Shown piece after piece: positions 8,101 through 16,169 of a stretch of 64,000 nucleotides of DNA (position 1 is the stretch's first letter; each line of letters begins with the position of its first letter). Under the pieces are notes generated by a model. The model was given only the letters and a program-made list of their open reading frames with translations, was not told the DNA's origin and searched no databases. The position numbers and the translations under genes are program-made. The stretch lies in assembly GCF_018129085.1 (NCBI RefSeq), contig NZ_JAAGBB010000030.1, positions 1 to 64,000 on the forward strand, read 5' to 3'. The DNA comes from Plastoroseomonas hellenica (GTDB lineage: Bacteria > Pseudomonadota > Alphaproteobacteria > Acetobacterales > Acetobacteraceae).

Positions 8101-9719
8101 TTGGTCACCTGCGCGAAGGCTTGGCGGAAGTAATGATGCAGGCCCCGATACTGGGAGGAGAGGACGGCGATCGGGGTGTCGTCGCCCATGCTGCCGACCG
8201 CCTCGGCCGCCTCCTCCGCCATCGGATGCAGGATGGTCTCCAGCTCCTCCAGCGTGTAGCCGACCGCGAGCTGGCGGCGGCGCAGCTCCTCGACGCCGAA
8301 ATTCGGCGTCTCGTCCGCGTCCTGCTTGACGATACCGTCGATCCGCGTGGTGCGGTTCACCCATTGCCCGAAGGGCTTGCGGGCGGCGAGCAGGTCCTTC
8401 AGCGCCTCGTCGCCATAGAAGCTCGCGGTCTCCAGGTCGACGCCGATGCATTGGCCGGGGCCGACGCGGCCCTTGGCGACCACCTGGTCCTCGGCGACCT
8501 TCACCATGCCGGTCTCGGAGCCGACGATCAGCAGGCCGGACCGGGTCATGGTGTAGCGCAGCGGGCGCAGCCCGTTGCGGTCGAGCCCTGCCACCACCCA
8601 GCGCCCATCGGTCGCGGCGATCGCTGCCGGCCCGTCCCAGGGCTCCATGACAGCGTTGCAGTAGAGGAAGAGGTCGCGATGCGCCTCCGGCATCGTCGCG
8701 TTGTTGCCGAGGCTTTCCGGGATCAGCATGGCCTTGGCCATCGGCGCGTCGCGGCCGCCGCGCACCAGCAGCTCGAACACGTTGTCGAGCGTCGCGGTGT
8801 CGCTGCCGCCTGCCTGCACCACCGGCTTGATATCGTCGATGAAGGCGTCGATCGAGGGGTGGGAGAGCCTGGTCTCGTGGCTCTTCATCCAGTTGATGTT
8901 GCCGTGGACGGTGTTGATCTCGCCGTTATGGGCCAGCATGCGGAAGGGCTGGGCCAGGCGCCAGGTCGGGAAGGTGTTGGTGCTGTAGCGCTGGTGGTAG
9001 ATCGCGAAGCGCGAGACGAAGCGCGGATCCGTCAGGTCCGGGTAGAACTCCGTCAGGTGCTCGGCGAGGAACATGCCCTTGTAGATGATCGAGCGCGCCG
9101 AGAGCGAGCAGAGATAGAGCTCCGGGATCTGCGCTGCGATCGATTGCTTCTCGATGCGCCGGCGGATGACGTAGAGGTCGCGCTCGACGAGCGTCTCCTC
9201 ACGCAGCTCGGGATCCCAGATCAGGATCTGCTCGATCTCGGGGAGGGTCGCGTTCGCCTTTTCGCCGATGCACTCGACATTGATCGGCACCTGGCGCCAG
9301 CCATAGATCAGGTAGCCGCCGGCCAGGATCTCGGTCTCGATGATCTGGCGGCAGCGCTCCTGCGCGCCGAAATCGGTCTTCGGCAGGAAGGCCATGCCGA
9401 CCGCGATGCGGCCGGGCTTCAGCTTGTCGCCGCCGCGCTGCACGGCTTCCGCGAAGAAATCCTGGGGGATCTCGACATGGATGCCGGCGCCATCGCCGGT
9501 CTTGCCGTCGGCATCGACCGCGCCGCGATGCCAGACCGCCTTCAGCGCATCGATGCCGGCCTGCACGACTTCCCGGCGCGGCTTGCCGTCCAGCGCCGCG
9601 ACCAGGCCGACGCCACAGGCGTCATGCTCGGTGAGGTCGATATGGGCCTGGCCCGCGAGCCGCGCGGCGCCTTCGGCATAGGCGCGGGCGAAATCGGCGC
9701 CGGATTCGATCTGGTCCAT
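5184..9719 (-). CDS. gltB: Glutamate synthase (NADPH) large subunit
   Basis: Large subunit of GOGAT, which converts glutamine and 2-oxoglutarate to two glutamates in ammonia assimilation. The ATG at 9719 gives 1511 aa, close to the Azospirillum protein. HDACGVGLVA places the amidotransferase nucleophile at Cys35, implying removal of a 34-residue propeptide. Further on are NTFPTWRLAQPFRMLAHNGEINT, the FMN domain with ISPPPHHDIYSIEDL and SGHSGGTGASP, the 3Fe-4S cysteines in CHSNTCPVGVC, and the C-terminal glycine-rich beta-helix domain (GGTVVILGQVGDNFGAG). It starts 5 bases after gltD, so the two form an operon with the small subunit first. Confidence 0.97.
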   Translation of the reverse strand: MDQIESGADFARAYAEGAARLAGQAHIDLTEHDACGVGLVAALDGKPRREVVQAGIDALKAVWHRGAVDADGKTGDGAGIHVEIPQDFFAEAVQRGGDKLKPGRIAVGMAFLPKTDFGAQERCRQIIETEILAGGYLIYGWRQVPINVECIGEKANATLPEIEQILIWDPELREETLVERDLYVIRRRIEKQSIAAQIPELYLCSLSARSIIYKGMFLAEHLTEFYPDLTDPRFVSRFAIYHQRYSTNTFPTWRLAQPFRMLAHNGEINTVHGNINWMKSHETRLSHPSIDAFIDDIKPVVQAGGSDTATLDNVFELLVRGGRDAPMAKAMLIPESLGNNATMPEAHRDLFLYCNAVMEPWDGPAAIAATDGRWVVAGLDRNGLRPLRYTMTRSGLLIVGSETGMVKVAEDQVVAKGRVGPGQCIGVDLETASFYGDEALKDLLAARKPFGQWVNRTTRIDGIVKQDADETPNFGVEELRRRQLAVGYTLEELETILHPMAEEAAEAVGSMGDDTPIAVLSSQYRGLHHYFRQAFAQVTNPPIDSLRETRVMTIKTRLGNLGNILDEDPTQCDMLMLDSPVLSNAEFAAMRSYMGETACIVDATFAVAEGEQGLRRAIDRIRREAEEGVRSGCAHVILTDEGQNAARAAIPMILAVGGVHAHLVRNSLRTFTSLNVRVAECMDVHYFAVLIGAGATTVNAYLAQESVADRHRRGLFGKSSLKDCVAKYKKAVDKGLLKTMSKIGISVLSSYRGGMNFEAIGLSRALVAEFFPGTQSRISGIGLSGIARRVLALHRRAWDEAAVTLPVGGLYKRRLRGEAHAFDGGLIHTLQKAVETDSYQTFKRYSEAVRRLPPVALRDLLDFRAEGRTPVAIEEVESITEIRKRLVAPGISLGALSPEAHETLSIAMNRIGARSDSGEGGEDPARARPRSNGDNANSAIKQIASGRFGVTAEYLNNCREIEIKVAQGAKPGEGGQLPGFKVTGLIAKLRHATPGVMLISPPPHHDIYSIEDLAQLIYDLKQINPDATVCVKLVARSGIGTIAAGVAKAKADAILVSGHSGGTGASPQTSIKYAGLPWEMGLSETHQVLLLNRLRHRVKLRTDGGIKTGRDVVIAAMLGAEEFGIGTASLVAMGCIMVRQCHSNTCPVGVCTQDEALREKFAGSPEKVINLFSFVAEEVREILASLGVRRLTDVIGRTDLLQQVSRGSEDLDDLDLNPLLVKADGGPNAPYCTREGRNEVPETLDAEMIRDARALFEHGEKMQLAYNIRNTHRAIGTKVSSKIVRQFGMTGLQSGHLSVRLRGSAGQSLGAFGVRGLKLEVFGDANDYVGKGLSGASIVVRPAPSSQIVWNDNTIIGNTCLYGATAGELFAAGQAGERFAVRNSGAQAVVEGCGANGCEYMTGGTVVILGQVGDNFGAGFTGGIAFIYDPGDTFELRVNPDTLLWQRLASAHWEGVLRDLIGRHVEETGSRYAARLLNEWSEARRHFWHIVPKDYAKYLPRPMSDVAVAAE

Positions 9720-9724
9720 GGCGA

Positions 9725-11167
9725 TCACTCCGCGGCGACTGCGAGAGAGGAGGCGGTCTGGGCCTCGACGAAGGCATGCATCTGCTCGGCGGCATCGCGC
9801 CCGTCGCGGATGCCCCAGACGACGAGCGAGGCGCCGCGCACGATGTCGCCCGCGGCGAAGACGCCGGGCAGCGCGGTCATCATGGTGCGGTGGTCGATCT
9901 TCAGCGTACCCCAGCGGGAGACGCCGAGCGCCGGCTCGCCGAACATCGCCGGCAGGTCCTCGGGGTCGAAGCCGAGCGCCTTGATGACGAGATCGGCGGG
10001 CTGCTTGAAGGCGCTGCCCGGGATCGGCTCCACCTGCTGGCGGCCGGTCGCGTCCGGCAGGCCGAGATGCATGCGGATGCTGCGCACGGCGCCGACATGG
10101 CCCACGCCTTCGAAGGCCTCGGGGGCGGCCAGCCATTCGAAGTGCACGCCTTCCTCCTCCGCGTTCTTCACCTCGCGGAGCGAGCCCGGCATGTTCGCTT
10201 TGTCGCGGCGATAAAGGCAGGTGACGGAGGCGGCACCTTGGCGGACCGCGGTGCGCACGCAGTCCATCGCGGTGTCGCCGCCGCCGACCACGACCACGTT
10301 CCTGCCCGCGGCGTTCAGCGCGCCCGATTCGAACTCCGGCACGCGATCGCCGAGGCCGTGGCGGTTGGAGGCGGTGAGGTAGTCGAGCGCCGCCACCACG
10401 CCGGACAGATGGGTGCCCGGCACGTCGATGTCGCGCGACTTGTAGACGCCGGTCGCGACCAGCAGCGCCGAATGCCGCGCCCGCAGCTCGGCCAGCGTCA
10501 CGTCGCGGCCGATCATGCAGTTGAGGTGGAAATGGATGCCGCCCGCCTCGAACTGGGCGTGGCGGCGCAGCACCACCTCCTTCTCCAGCTTGAAGCTCGG
10601 GATGCCGTAGATCATCAGCCCGCCGACGCGATCGTAGCGGTCGTAGACATGGACCTGGTAGCCGAGGATGCGCAGCCGCTCGGCGGCCGCGAGGCCGGCC
10701 GGGCCGGCGCCGATGATCCCGATCGACTGCTCCCGCTCCCGCACCGGCTTGGGTGGCTGCACCCAGCCCTTCTCCCAGGCGGTGTCGGTGACATACTTCT
10801 CGACGGCGCCGATGGTGACGCTCTCGAAGCCCTTCTCGATGACGCAGTTGCCCTCGCAGAGGCGGTCCTGCGGGCAGATCCGGCCGCAGATCTCGGGGAA
10901 GGTGTTGGTGGCGGCGGAGACCTCATAGGCCTCCTCCAGCCGGCCTTCCGCGGTCAGCTTCAGCCAGTCCGGGATATTGTTGTTGAGCGGGCAGTGCACC
11001 GAGCAGAAGGGCACGCCACATTGGCTGCAGCGGCTGGCCTGGTCCGCGGCATCGGCCGGCTTGAACTGATTGTAGACCTCGTTCCAGTCGCCGCGGCGCT
11101 CCTCGGCGGTGCGCTTGTCGGGCTGGCGCTGTTCCAGGCGCACGAACTGCAGCATGCGTTCGACCAT
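9725..11167 (-). CDS. gltD: Glutamate synthase (NADPH) small subunit
   Basis: Small subunit of GOGAT; it takes electrons from NADPH through FAD and passes them to the large subunit. Its 480 aa match the family. The N-terminal 4Fe-4S cysteine sets are CSQCGVPFCSVHC and CGRICPQDRLCEGNC. The FAD-binding GIIGAGPAGLAAAE and the NADPH-binding VVVGGGDTAMDC follow, and GDIVRGASLVVWGIRDGRDAAEQM closes the FAD domain. The ATG at 11167 gives MVERMLQFV; an internal ATG four codons later is possible. It is transcribed first in gltD-gltB. Confidence 0.96.
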   Translation of the reverse strand: MVERMLQFVRLEQRQPDKRTAEERRGDWNEVYNQFKPADAADQASRCSQCGVPFCSVHCPLNNNIPDWLKLTAEGRLEEAYEVSAATNTFPEICGRICPQDRLCEGNCVIEKGFESVTIGAVEKYVTDTAWEKGWVQPPKPVREREQSIGIIGAGPAGLAAAERLRILGYQVHVYDRYDRVGGLMIYGIPSFKLEKEVVLRRHAQFEAGGIHFHLNCMIGRDVTLAELRARHSALLVATGVYKSRDIDVPGTHLSGVVAALDYLTASNRHGLGDRVPEFESGALNAAGRNVVVVGGGDTAMDCVRTAVRQGAASVTCLYRRDKANMPGSLREVKNAEEEGVHFEWLAAPEAFEGVGHVGAVRSIRMHLGLPDATGRQQVEPIPGSAFKQPADLVIKALGFDPEDLPAMFGEPALGVSRWGTLKIDHRTMMTALPGVFAAGDIVRGASLVVWGIRDGRDAAEQMHAFVEAQTASSLAVAAE

Positions 11168-11316
11168 GGCGGCGATCCTCGGTCTCGGCCCCGGAGGGGA
11201 GGGCGTTCGCTGGGTGGTGCACGAAGTGTGCCGGGCGAGCGCATACCATCGGCGCCGGACCCGTTGGGCGACACATAGGGGAAGCCGCGCGGGGCTGGCG
11301 AGTCCTTTTTCACCTT

Positions 11317-11337
11317 CAGGTCAGATATCCTGACCTG
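11317..11337. promoter_or_regulatory. Perfect palindrome upstream of gltD (candidate operator)
   Basis: The arms CAGGTCAG and CTGACCTG are perfect reverse complements around the spacer ATATC. It lies about 150 bases upstream of the gltD start and 40 bases past the stop of the NDUFA9-like gene. No T-run follows on either strand, which argues against an intrinsic terminator. A dimeric regulator site for gltDB is the simplest guess, but no regulator is known. Confidence 0.3.
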
Positions 11338-11379
11338 CTTTGTGCGCATGTCCTGAGTGGGGCGGCTTAGCGCGTCTAA

Positions 11380-12351
11380 TTACCGCAAATGTGAGTCCGT
11401 ATCGGACCTATACCGCGAGGGCTGGCTGCGCCCGCCCGTCCGGAAGCGTGCCAGGAGCAGCGGCAGGATCGCCTCCGCCGACTTGGGCTCGATGCCGAGC
11501 GCCGCCAGCCCGGGCACCCCTTCCGACACCACATTGTCGCGCTGCAGCAGAATGAGCTGGTCCCGGGTGATCGGCGGATTGGGCAGGAGTTCCGCGATCC
11601 GCGCCTGGAAGGCGATCAGCCCTGGCGGCATCGCCACCAGCCGCCGGCGGCGCCCGGTCGCCTGCAGCACCAAGGCCAGCACCTCCCGCATGGTCATCGC
11701 GCGTGGCCCGCCGAGCTCATAGGTCATGCCGGCCGCCTCGGGCCGGGTGATCGCCGCCATGACCGCATCGGCCACGTCATCGACATGCACCGGCTGGAAC
11801 CGGGTGCCGCCGGCCACCACCGGCATTACCCAGGGGATGCGGGCTGCCATGCCGGCAAAGCGGTTGAAGAAGGAATCCCCCGGCCCGAACACCACCGAAG
11901 GCCGCAGGATCGTCGCCGCCGGGAAACCGGCGCGCACCAGCGCCTCGCCCTCCGCCTTGCTGCGGGCATAGAGGCTCCGGCTCTCGGGATCGGCGCCGAT
12001 CGCACTGACATGCACCAGCCGGCGGACCCCGGCCGCGGCGGCCAGCCGCGCGACGCGCCCGGCGCCTTCGGCCTGCACGCGCTGGAAATCGCCCGCCCGG
12101 CGCTCCTGTAGGATGCCGACCAGGTTGACCGCCACCTGGACACCCTGGAGGGCGCGCGCCACCGCCGTTTCGTCGGTGATCGGGACGGCGAGGCTCACCA
12201 CTTGCCCGAGATTGCCCTGAGTCCAGAGGGTATGCGCGCCCTCGGCGTCGCGCACGGCGACCCGGACGGCGTAGCCCGCGCGCGCCAGGCGCTGCACCAC
12301 CTGCCGGCCGATGAAGCCGGAGCCGCCGAAGACCGTCGCCACATGCTGCAT
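11380..12351 (-). CDS. NDUFA9-like NAD(P)-binding protein (complex I-associated family)
   Basis: Atypical short-chain dehydrogenase of 323 aa related to the complex I accessory subunit NDUFA9. The N-terminal Rossmann motif is TVFGGSGFIGRQVVQRLARAG; further on are VNLVGI, VHVSAIGAD and SLYARSKAEGE (the YxxxK equivalent), then RPSVVFGPGDSFFNRF and QPVHVDDVADAV. The ATG at 12351 is preferred over 12372 because GGAGG lies 9 bases upstream of it. A role in complex I assembly or in quinone or lipid chemistry is known for relatives, not shown here. Confidence 0.88.
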   Translation of the reverse strand: MQHVATVFGGSGFIGRQVVQRLARAGYAVRVAVRDAEGAHTLWTQGNLGQVVSLAVPITDETAVARALQGVQVAVNLVGILQERRAGDFQRVQAEGAGRVARLAAAAGVRRLVHVSAIGADPESRSLYARSKAEGEALVRAGFPAATILRPSVVFGPGDSFFNRFAGMAARIPWVMPVVAGGTRFQPVHVDDVADAVMAAITRPEAAGMTYELGGPRAMTMREVLALVLQATGRRRRLVAMPPGLIAFQARIAELLPNPPITRDQLILLQRDNVVSEGVPGLAALGIEPKSAEAILPLLLARFRTGGRSQPSRYRSDTDSHLR

Positions 12352-12426
12352 CGCCGCTTCGCCTCCGCCCATTGACCGGCCGGACCATAGGCGGGCGTGT
12401 GTGACGCCAACAAGCGTGGGAGCCGC

Positions 12427-12455
12427 TTGACGCCGCCTGCGCGCGCTTCTAGAAG
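12427..12455 (+). promoter_or_regulatory. Probable housekeeping promoter for tRNA-Leu
   Basis: TTGACG (12427-12432) and TAGAAG (12450-12455) are separated by 17 bases and lie 37 bases before the tRNA 5' end. A short leader hairpin, ACGGGC-ATC-GCCCGT (12466-12480), sits between. The spacing is ideal for the vegetative sigma factor; the -10 match is moderate. Confidence 0.55.
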
Positions 12456-12492
12456 GCGCGCCTCCACGGGCATCGCCCGTGTCCATGCCTGT

Positions 12493-12579
<87 letters not shown>

Positions 12580-12620
12580 TTTCTCTGGCGGGCAGCCGCC
12601 GCACCAAAGGCAGTCGCCGC

Positions 12621-13277
12621 GTGGGCAGCACCCTCTTCCAGAGCAACGGCGCAACCATTCGGCTGCACAAGCACGACCTGCCCGCCGATGTCGGCTTCGG
12701 CCCCGTCGTCGCCATCGACACCGAGACCATGGGCCTCAACCCGCATCGGGACCGGCTCTGCCTCGTGCAGCTCTCGGCCGGCGACGGCACCGCCCATTGC
12801 GTCCAGATCATCCCGGAGGCGCTGGGCGGCCGCGGCGGCGATTGCCCCAACCTTAAGCGCCTGCTGACCGATCCCTCGGTCGCGAAGCTGTTCCACTTCG
12901 CCCGCTTCGACGTCGCGGTCCTGCATCGGGCGCTCGGCGTCACCTGCGCGCCGGTGCTCTGCACCAAGGTCGCGGCCAAGCTGGTCCGCACCTTCACCGA
13001 CCGCCACGGCCTCAAGGACCTCTGCAAGGAGCTGCTCGGGGTCGAGATCTCGAAGCAGCAGCAATCCTCGGACTGGGGCGCGCCGGATCTGACGCCGGAC
13101 CAGCTCGCCTATGCGGCATCCGACGTGCTGCATCTGCACGCGCTCTGGGCAAAGCTGGAGGCGCTGCTGAAGCGGGAAGGGCGGCTCGAGCTCGCCGAGG
13201 CTTGCTTCCGCTTCCTGCCCTTCCGCGGCCAGCTCGACCTCCTCGGCTACGAAGACCCCGACATCTTCCACCACTGA
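12621..13277 (+). CDS. rnd: Ribonuclease D-type 3'-5' exonuclease (short form)
   Basis: DEDDy exonuclease of 218 aa predicted to trim the 3' ends of tRNAs and other stable RNAs. Exo I is AIDTETMGL (residues 31-39), Exo II is HFARFDVAVLH and Exo III is YAASDVLHLHALW. The protein ends shortly after the catalytic domain, so the HRDC domains of the E. coli enzyme (about 375 aa) are missing, as in many alphaproteobacteria. The GTG at 12621 lies 41 bases after tRNA-Leu, so the pair may share a transcript. Confidence 0.9.
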   Translation: MGSTLFQSNGATIRLHKHDLPADVGFGPVVAIDTETMGLNPHRDRLCLVQLSAGDGTAHCVQIIPEALGGRGGDCPNLKRLLTDPSVAKLFHFARFDVAVLHRALGVTCAPVLCTKVAAKLVRTFTDRHGLKDLCKELLGVEISKQQQSSDWGAPDLTPDQLAYAASDVLHLHALWAKLEALLKREGRLELAEACFRFLPFRGQLDLLGYEDPDIFHH

Positions 13278-13285
13278 TTGACCGA

Positions 13286-13369
13286 GTCTTTTCCGCCCCT
13301 GGCACGCCGGCCTCCTCGCCGATGCAACCAGCATCGGCTGCGTCGCCCGACGCACCAGGGACGAAAAAT
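13286..13369 (+). repeat. Core-only copy of the MITE-like element
   Basis: From GTCTTTTCCGCCCCTG through CAGGGACGAAAAAT this stretch matches the interior of the element at 60754-60917, and it shares the internal CCGATGC..CCAGCATCGG hairpin with the copy at 4105-4266. The terminal inverted repeats are absent, so it is a decayed or internally derived copy lying between rnd and kdsD. Confidence 0.7.
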
Positions 13370-13486
13370 CCCCGGCCAATCCCTGCGGCGCGGGTGTCAA
13401 GGGCCTTGGCATGATTTTTGTCCGGCATCGTCTCGGTCGTTGACCCTCCCGTGCCGCAGCCCCATACAGGCAGCGTGAACGCCCCG

Positions 13487-14458
13487 ATGTCCCATCCCGC
13501 CCTCGCCACTGCCCGTCAGGTGCTGAACACCGAGGCCGAGGCGCTCCAGACCCTCGCGGCCACGCTGGATGAGCGCGTGGAGTGGGCCGTGGCGCTGCTC
13601 GCCGGCGCCACCGGCCGGGTGATCGTCTCCGGCATGGGCAAGTCCGGCCATGTGGCGCGCAAGATCGCGGCGACCATGGCTTCCACCGGCACGCCGGCGA
13701 TGTTCGTGCATCCGGCCGAAGCGAGCCATGGCGACCTCGGGATGATCGTCGCCGGCGACGCGGTGCTGGCCTTGTCCAATTCCGGGGAGACGCCGGAGCT
13801 CTTCGACCTCGTCGCCCATGCGCGCCGCTTCGGCCTGCCGCTGGTCGCGATCACCAGCGGAGGCGAGAGCACGCTGGCGCGCGCCGCCGACGTGCCGCTG
13901 ATCCTGCCGCCGGTGCCGGAAGCCTGCCCCATGGGCCTCGCACCCACCAGCAGCACGACCATGCAGCTCGCCCTCGGCGATGCGCTGGCCGTCGCGCTGC
14001 TGTCCAGGCGCGGCTTCACGGCGGCGGATTTCCGCGTCTTCCACCCGGGCGGCAAGCTCGGCGCCAGGCTGTCGCGCGTCAGCGACCTGATGCATGGCGC
14101 GGCGGAGCTGCCGCTGGCACCCGGCGAGACCCGCATGGACCAGGCGATCGTCGCCATGACGGCGAAGCGCTTCGGCTGCCTCGGCATCGTGGAGGCCGAT
14201 GGCCGCCTGGCCGGCATCGTGACCGATGGCGACCTGCGCCGCGCGCTGGACGGGCAGCAGGTGCCGCCGCTGATGGCACGCGAAGCGAGCGCGGTGATGA
14301 CGCGTGCGCCCTGCACCATCGCGCCCGATGCGCTCGCCGCCGATGCGCTCCGCATCATGAACGCGCGCTCGATCACCGCGCTCTTCGTCGTCGATGCCGA
14401 TGGCAAGCCGATCGGCATCCTGCACATCCACGACCTGCTGCGGGCCGGCGTCGCATGA
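13487..14458 (+). CDS. kdsD: Arabinose-5-phosphate isomerase (KpsF/GutQ family)
   Basis: Converts ribulose 5-phosphate to arabinose 5-phosphate, the first step toward Kdo for lipopolysaccharide. The 323 aa contain an SIS domain (GRVIVSGMGKSGHVARKIAATMASTGTP, SNSGETPEL, SSTTMQLALGDALAV) and two C-terminal CBS domains (FGCLGIVEADGRLAGIVTDGDLRR; ITALFVVDADGKPIGILHIHDLL). The ATG at 13487 begins directly before the conserved region; an in-frame GTG at 13475 is possible, and the frame stays open further upstream. The stop overlaps the lptC start (ATGA). Confidence 0.94.
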   Translation: MSHPALATARQVLNTEAEALQTLAATLDERVEWAVALLAGATGRVIVSGMGKSGHVARKIAATMASTGTPAMFVHPAEASHGDLGMIVAGDAVLALSNSGETPELFDLVAHARRFGLPLVAITSGGESTLARAADVPLILPPVPEACPMGLAPTSSTTMQLALGDALAVALLSRRGFTAADFRVFHPGGKLGARLSRVSDLMHGAAELPLAPGETRMDQAIVAMTAKRFGCLGIVEADGRLAGIVTDGDLRRALDGQQVPPLMAREASAVMTRAPCTIAPDALAADALRIMNARSITALFVVDADGKPIGILHIHDLLRAGVA

Positions 14459-15153
14459 GCCGCGCCTCGGACCGCAGCCGGCCGCCGCGCAAGCCCTCGC
14501 GCGCGCCGCTCGCCACCTATCGCATGCTGGAGCCGTCCCGCCAGCGGCCGACGCCGACGCTGCGGCAGATGGCGCGCCGGCGCCTGGTGCTCGGCTTCGC
14601 GCGGCGGATCTTGCCGCTGGCCGCCTGCCTGTTGCTCGGCGCCATCGTGCTCTGGCCCGAGATCAACAGCACCGAGGATCGGGTGCGGGTGCAGATCAAC
14701 CTCGCCTCCCAGGTGGCACCCGAAGCGATGCGCGTGATGCAGCCGCGCTTCCGCGGCCTCGATGATCAGGGGCAACCCTACAACGTGACCGCCGATGTCG
14801 CGACTCAGGCCGGCGCTTCCACCGATGTCCTCGACCTCGAGGGACCGAAGGCCGACCTGCTGCGCAACGACGGCGCCTGGGTGATGCTGCAAGCGCGCGG
14901 CGGCCGCTATGACCGCACGGCGCACCGGCTCGACCTCGCGGGCGATGTCACGCTGTGGCACGACAACGGCACCACCATGCTGACCGACAGCGCGACGATC
15001 CTGACCGCCGATGGCAGCGCCAGCGGCGATGCGCCGGTGGCCGCCCAAGGCCCCTTCGGCACCCTGACCAGCCAGGGGTTCCGGCTGACCGATCGTGGGC
15101 AGGTGGTGATCTTCACCGGGCAGGCCCATACCGTGCTGGAGGGGGCGCAGTGA
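14455..15153 (+). CDS. lptC: LPS export ABC transporter periplasmic protein LptC
   Basis: Membrane-anchored bridge protein of the Lpt system that passes LPS from LptB2FG to LptA. The 232 aa begin with a basic cytoplasmic stretch of about 45 residues, then one transmembrane helix (RRILPLAACLLLGAIVLWP), then the periplasmic LptC fold with PRFRGLDDQGQPYNVTAD and GGRYDRTAHRLDLAGDVTLWHDNG. The start overlaps the kdsD stop by four bases and the stop overlaps the lptA GTG, so the genes are translationally coupled. Confidence 0.9.
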   Translation: MSRASDRSRPPRKPSRAPLATYRMLEPSRQRPTPTLRQMARRRLVLGFARRILPLAACLLLGAIVLWPEINSTEDRVRVQINLASQVAPEAMRVMQPRFRGLDDQGQPYNVTADVATQAGASTDVLDLEGPKADLLRNDGAWVMLQARGGRYDRTAHRLDLAGDVTLWHDNGTTMLTDSATILTADGSASGDAPVAAQGPFGTLTSQGFRLTDRGQVVIFTGQAHTVLEGAQ

Positions 15154-16169
15154 GAGCCCGCGGATATCTCGCCCTGGCCGCCGCCCTCGCCCTGCCCGGC
15201 CTGGCGATGGCGCAGGGCCTCGACCTGACCCGGGGCGGGCCGGTCGACGTCACCGCCGAGGACGGGATCGAGTGGCACCAGCAGCAGCAGATGGTCGTCG
15301 CGCGCCGCAACGCGCGCGCGGTGCGCGACGGCGTCACCGTCGAGGCCGACCGGCTGATCGCCCGCTACCGCCCGCGCGCCGGCGGGACGCCGGCGCCGGC
15401 GCCGGCGCCCGGGAGCGAGGCCACCACCGGCGCCAGCGAGATCTGGCGGCTGGAGGCCGAGGGCAATGTCCGCATCACGACCGCCACCGACCGCGCCGAA
15501 GGTGATCGCGCCGTCTACGACATGGACCAGGCGGTGATGGTGCTGACCGGGCGCAACCTGTCGCTCACCACGCCCGACAACCGCCTGACCGCGCGCGACA
15601 GCCTGGAATACTGGCCGCGCCGGCGCATGGCGGTGGCGCGCGGCGGTGCCGTCGCCGAAGGCCAGGAGGCGCGGCGCATCCGCGCCGATACCCTGGTGGG
15701 CTTCTTCCTGGAGGATCCGCCACAGCCCGGCGGCGTCCGCACGGCATCCGCCCCGGCGCCCGCCCGCCCGCCGCCGCAGCCCGGCCAGCCGGGGCAACCC
15801 GAGACCGGCCGGCTCGACCGCGTCGAGGCCTATGGCAATGTCGAGGTCCGCACGGCGACCGAGGTCGTGCGCGGCAATCGCGGCGTCTACAGCCCCGCCA
15901 CCAGCATGGCCCGCGTGCTCGACAACGTGCGCATCACCCGCGGCCAGAACCAGCTTCAGGGCACCGAGGCCATCGTCAATCTCGCAACCGGCGTGGCGCG
16001 GCTGATCTCGGTGCCGGGCGCACCCGTGCAAGGCCTGATCGTGCCGCAGAGCGAGGAGGGCGGCACCCAGCCGGGCAGCCAGCCGAGCGGGGGGCAACCG
16101 AGGACCCAGCCTTCGCCCACCCCGCCTCCTCAGGGCCGATCGGGCCGGCCGGCGGAGCGCCGGCCGTGA
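15150..16169 (+). CDS. lptA: LptA/OstA-type periplasmic LPS transport protein
   Basis: Periplasmic protein predicted to carry LPS across the periplasm. The GTG at 15150 overlaps the lptC stop and gives 339 aa with a signal peptide (RGYLALAAALALPGLAMAQ). Two OstA-like blocks are visible: PVDVTAEDGIEWHQQQQMVVARRNA and WRLEAEGNVRITTATDRAEGDRAVYDMDQAVMVL, with a second set near the C-terminus (VEAYGNVEVRTATEVVRGNRGVYS). Proline-rich spacers (about residues 75-90 and 200-220, and the tail) make it longer than E. coli LptA (185 aa). Confidence 0.85.
   Translation: MRARGYLALAAALALPGLAMAQGLDLTRGGPVDVTAEDGIEWHQQQQMVVARRNARAVRDGVTVEADRLIARYRPRAGGTPAPAPAPGSEATTGASEIWRLEAEGNVRITTATDRAEGDRAVYDMDQAVMVLTGRNLSLTTPDNRLTARDSLEYWPRRRMAVARGGAVAEGQEARRIRADTLVGFFLEDPPQPGGVRTASAPAPARPPPQPGQPGQPETGRLDRVEAYGNVEVRTATEVVRGNRGVYSPATSMARVLDNVRITRGQNQLQGTEAIVNLATGVARLISVPGAPVQGLIVPQSEEGGTQPGSQPSGGQPRTQPSPTPPPQGRSGRPAERRP

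Noticed and set aside
7587-10214. Open frame of 875 aa on the plus strand
   Set aside because: Antisense to gltB and gltD, whose motifs leave no doubt about the coding strand.
13300-13318. Possible sigma-54 promoter (TGGCAC) near kdsD
   Set aside because: The required TTGC element at the right spacing is absent, and the site lies inside a repeat copy.
15390-15412. GCCGGCGCCGGCGCC run in lptA as a possible regulatory repeat
   Set aside because: It encodes the alternating Pro/Ala spacer of the protein and is explained by codon bias in a low-complexity linker.
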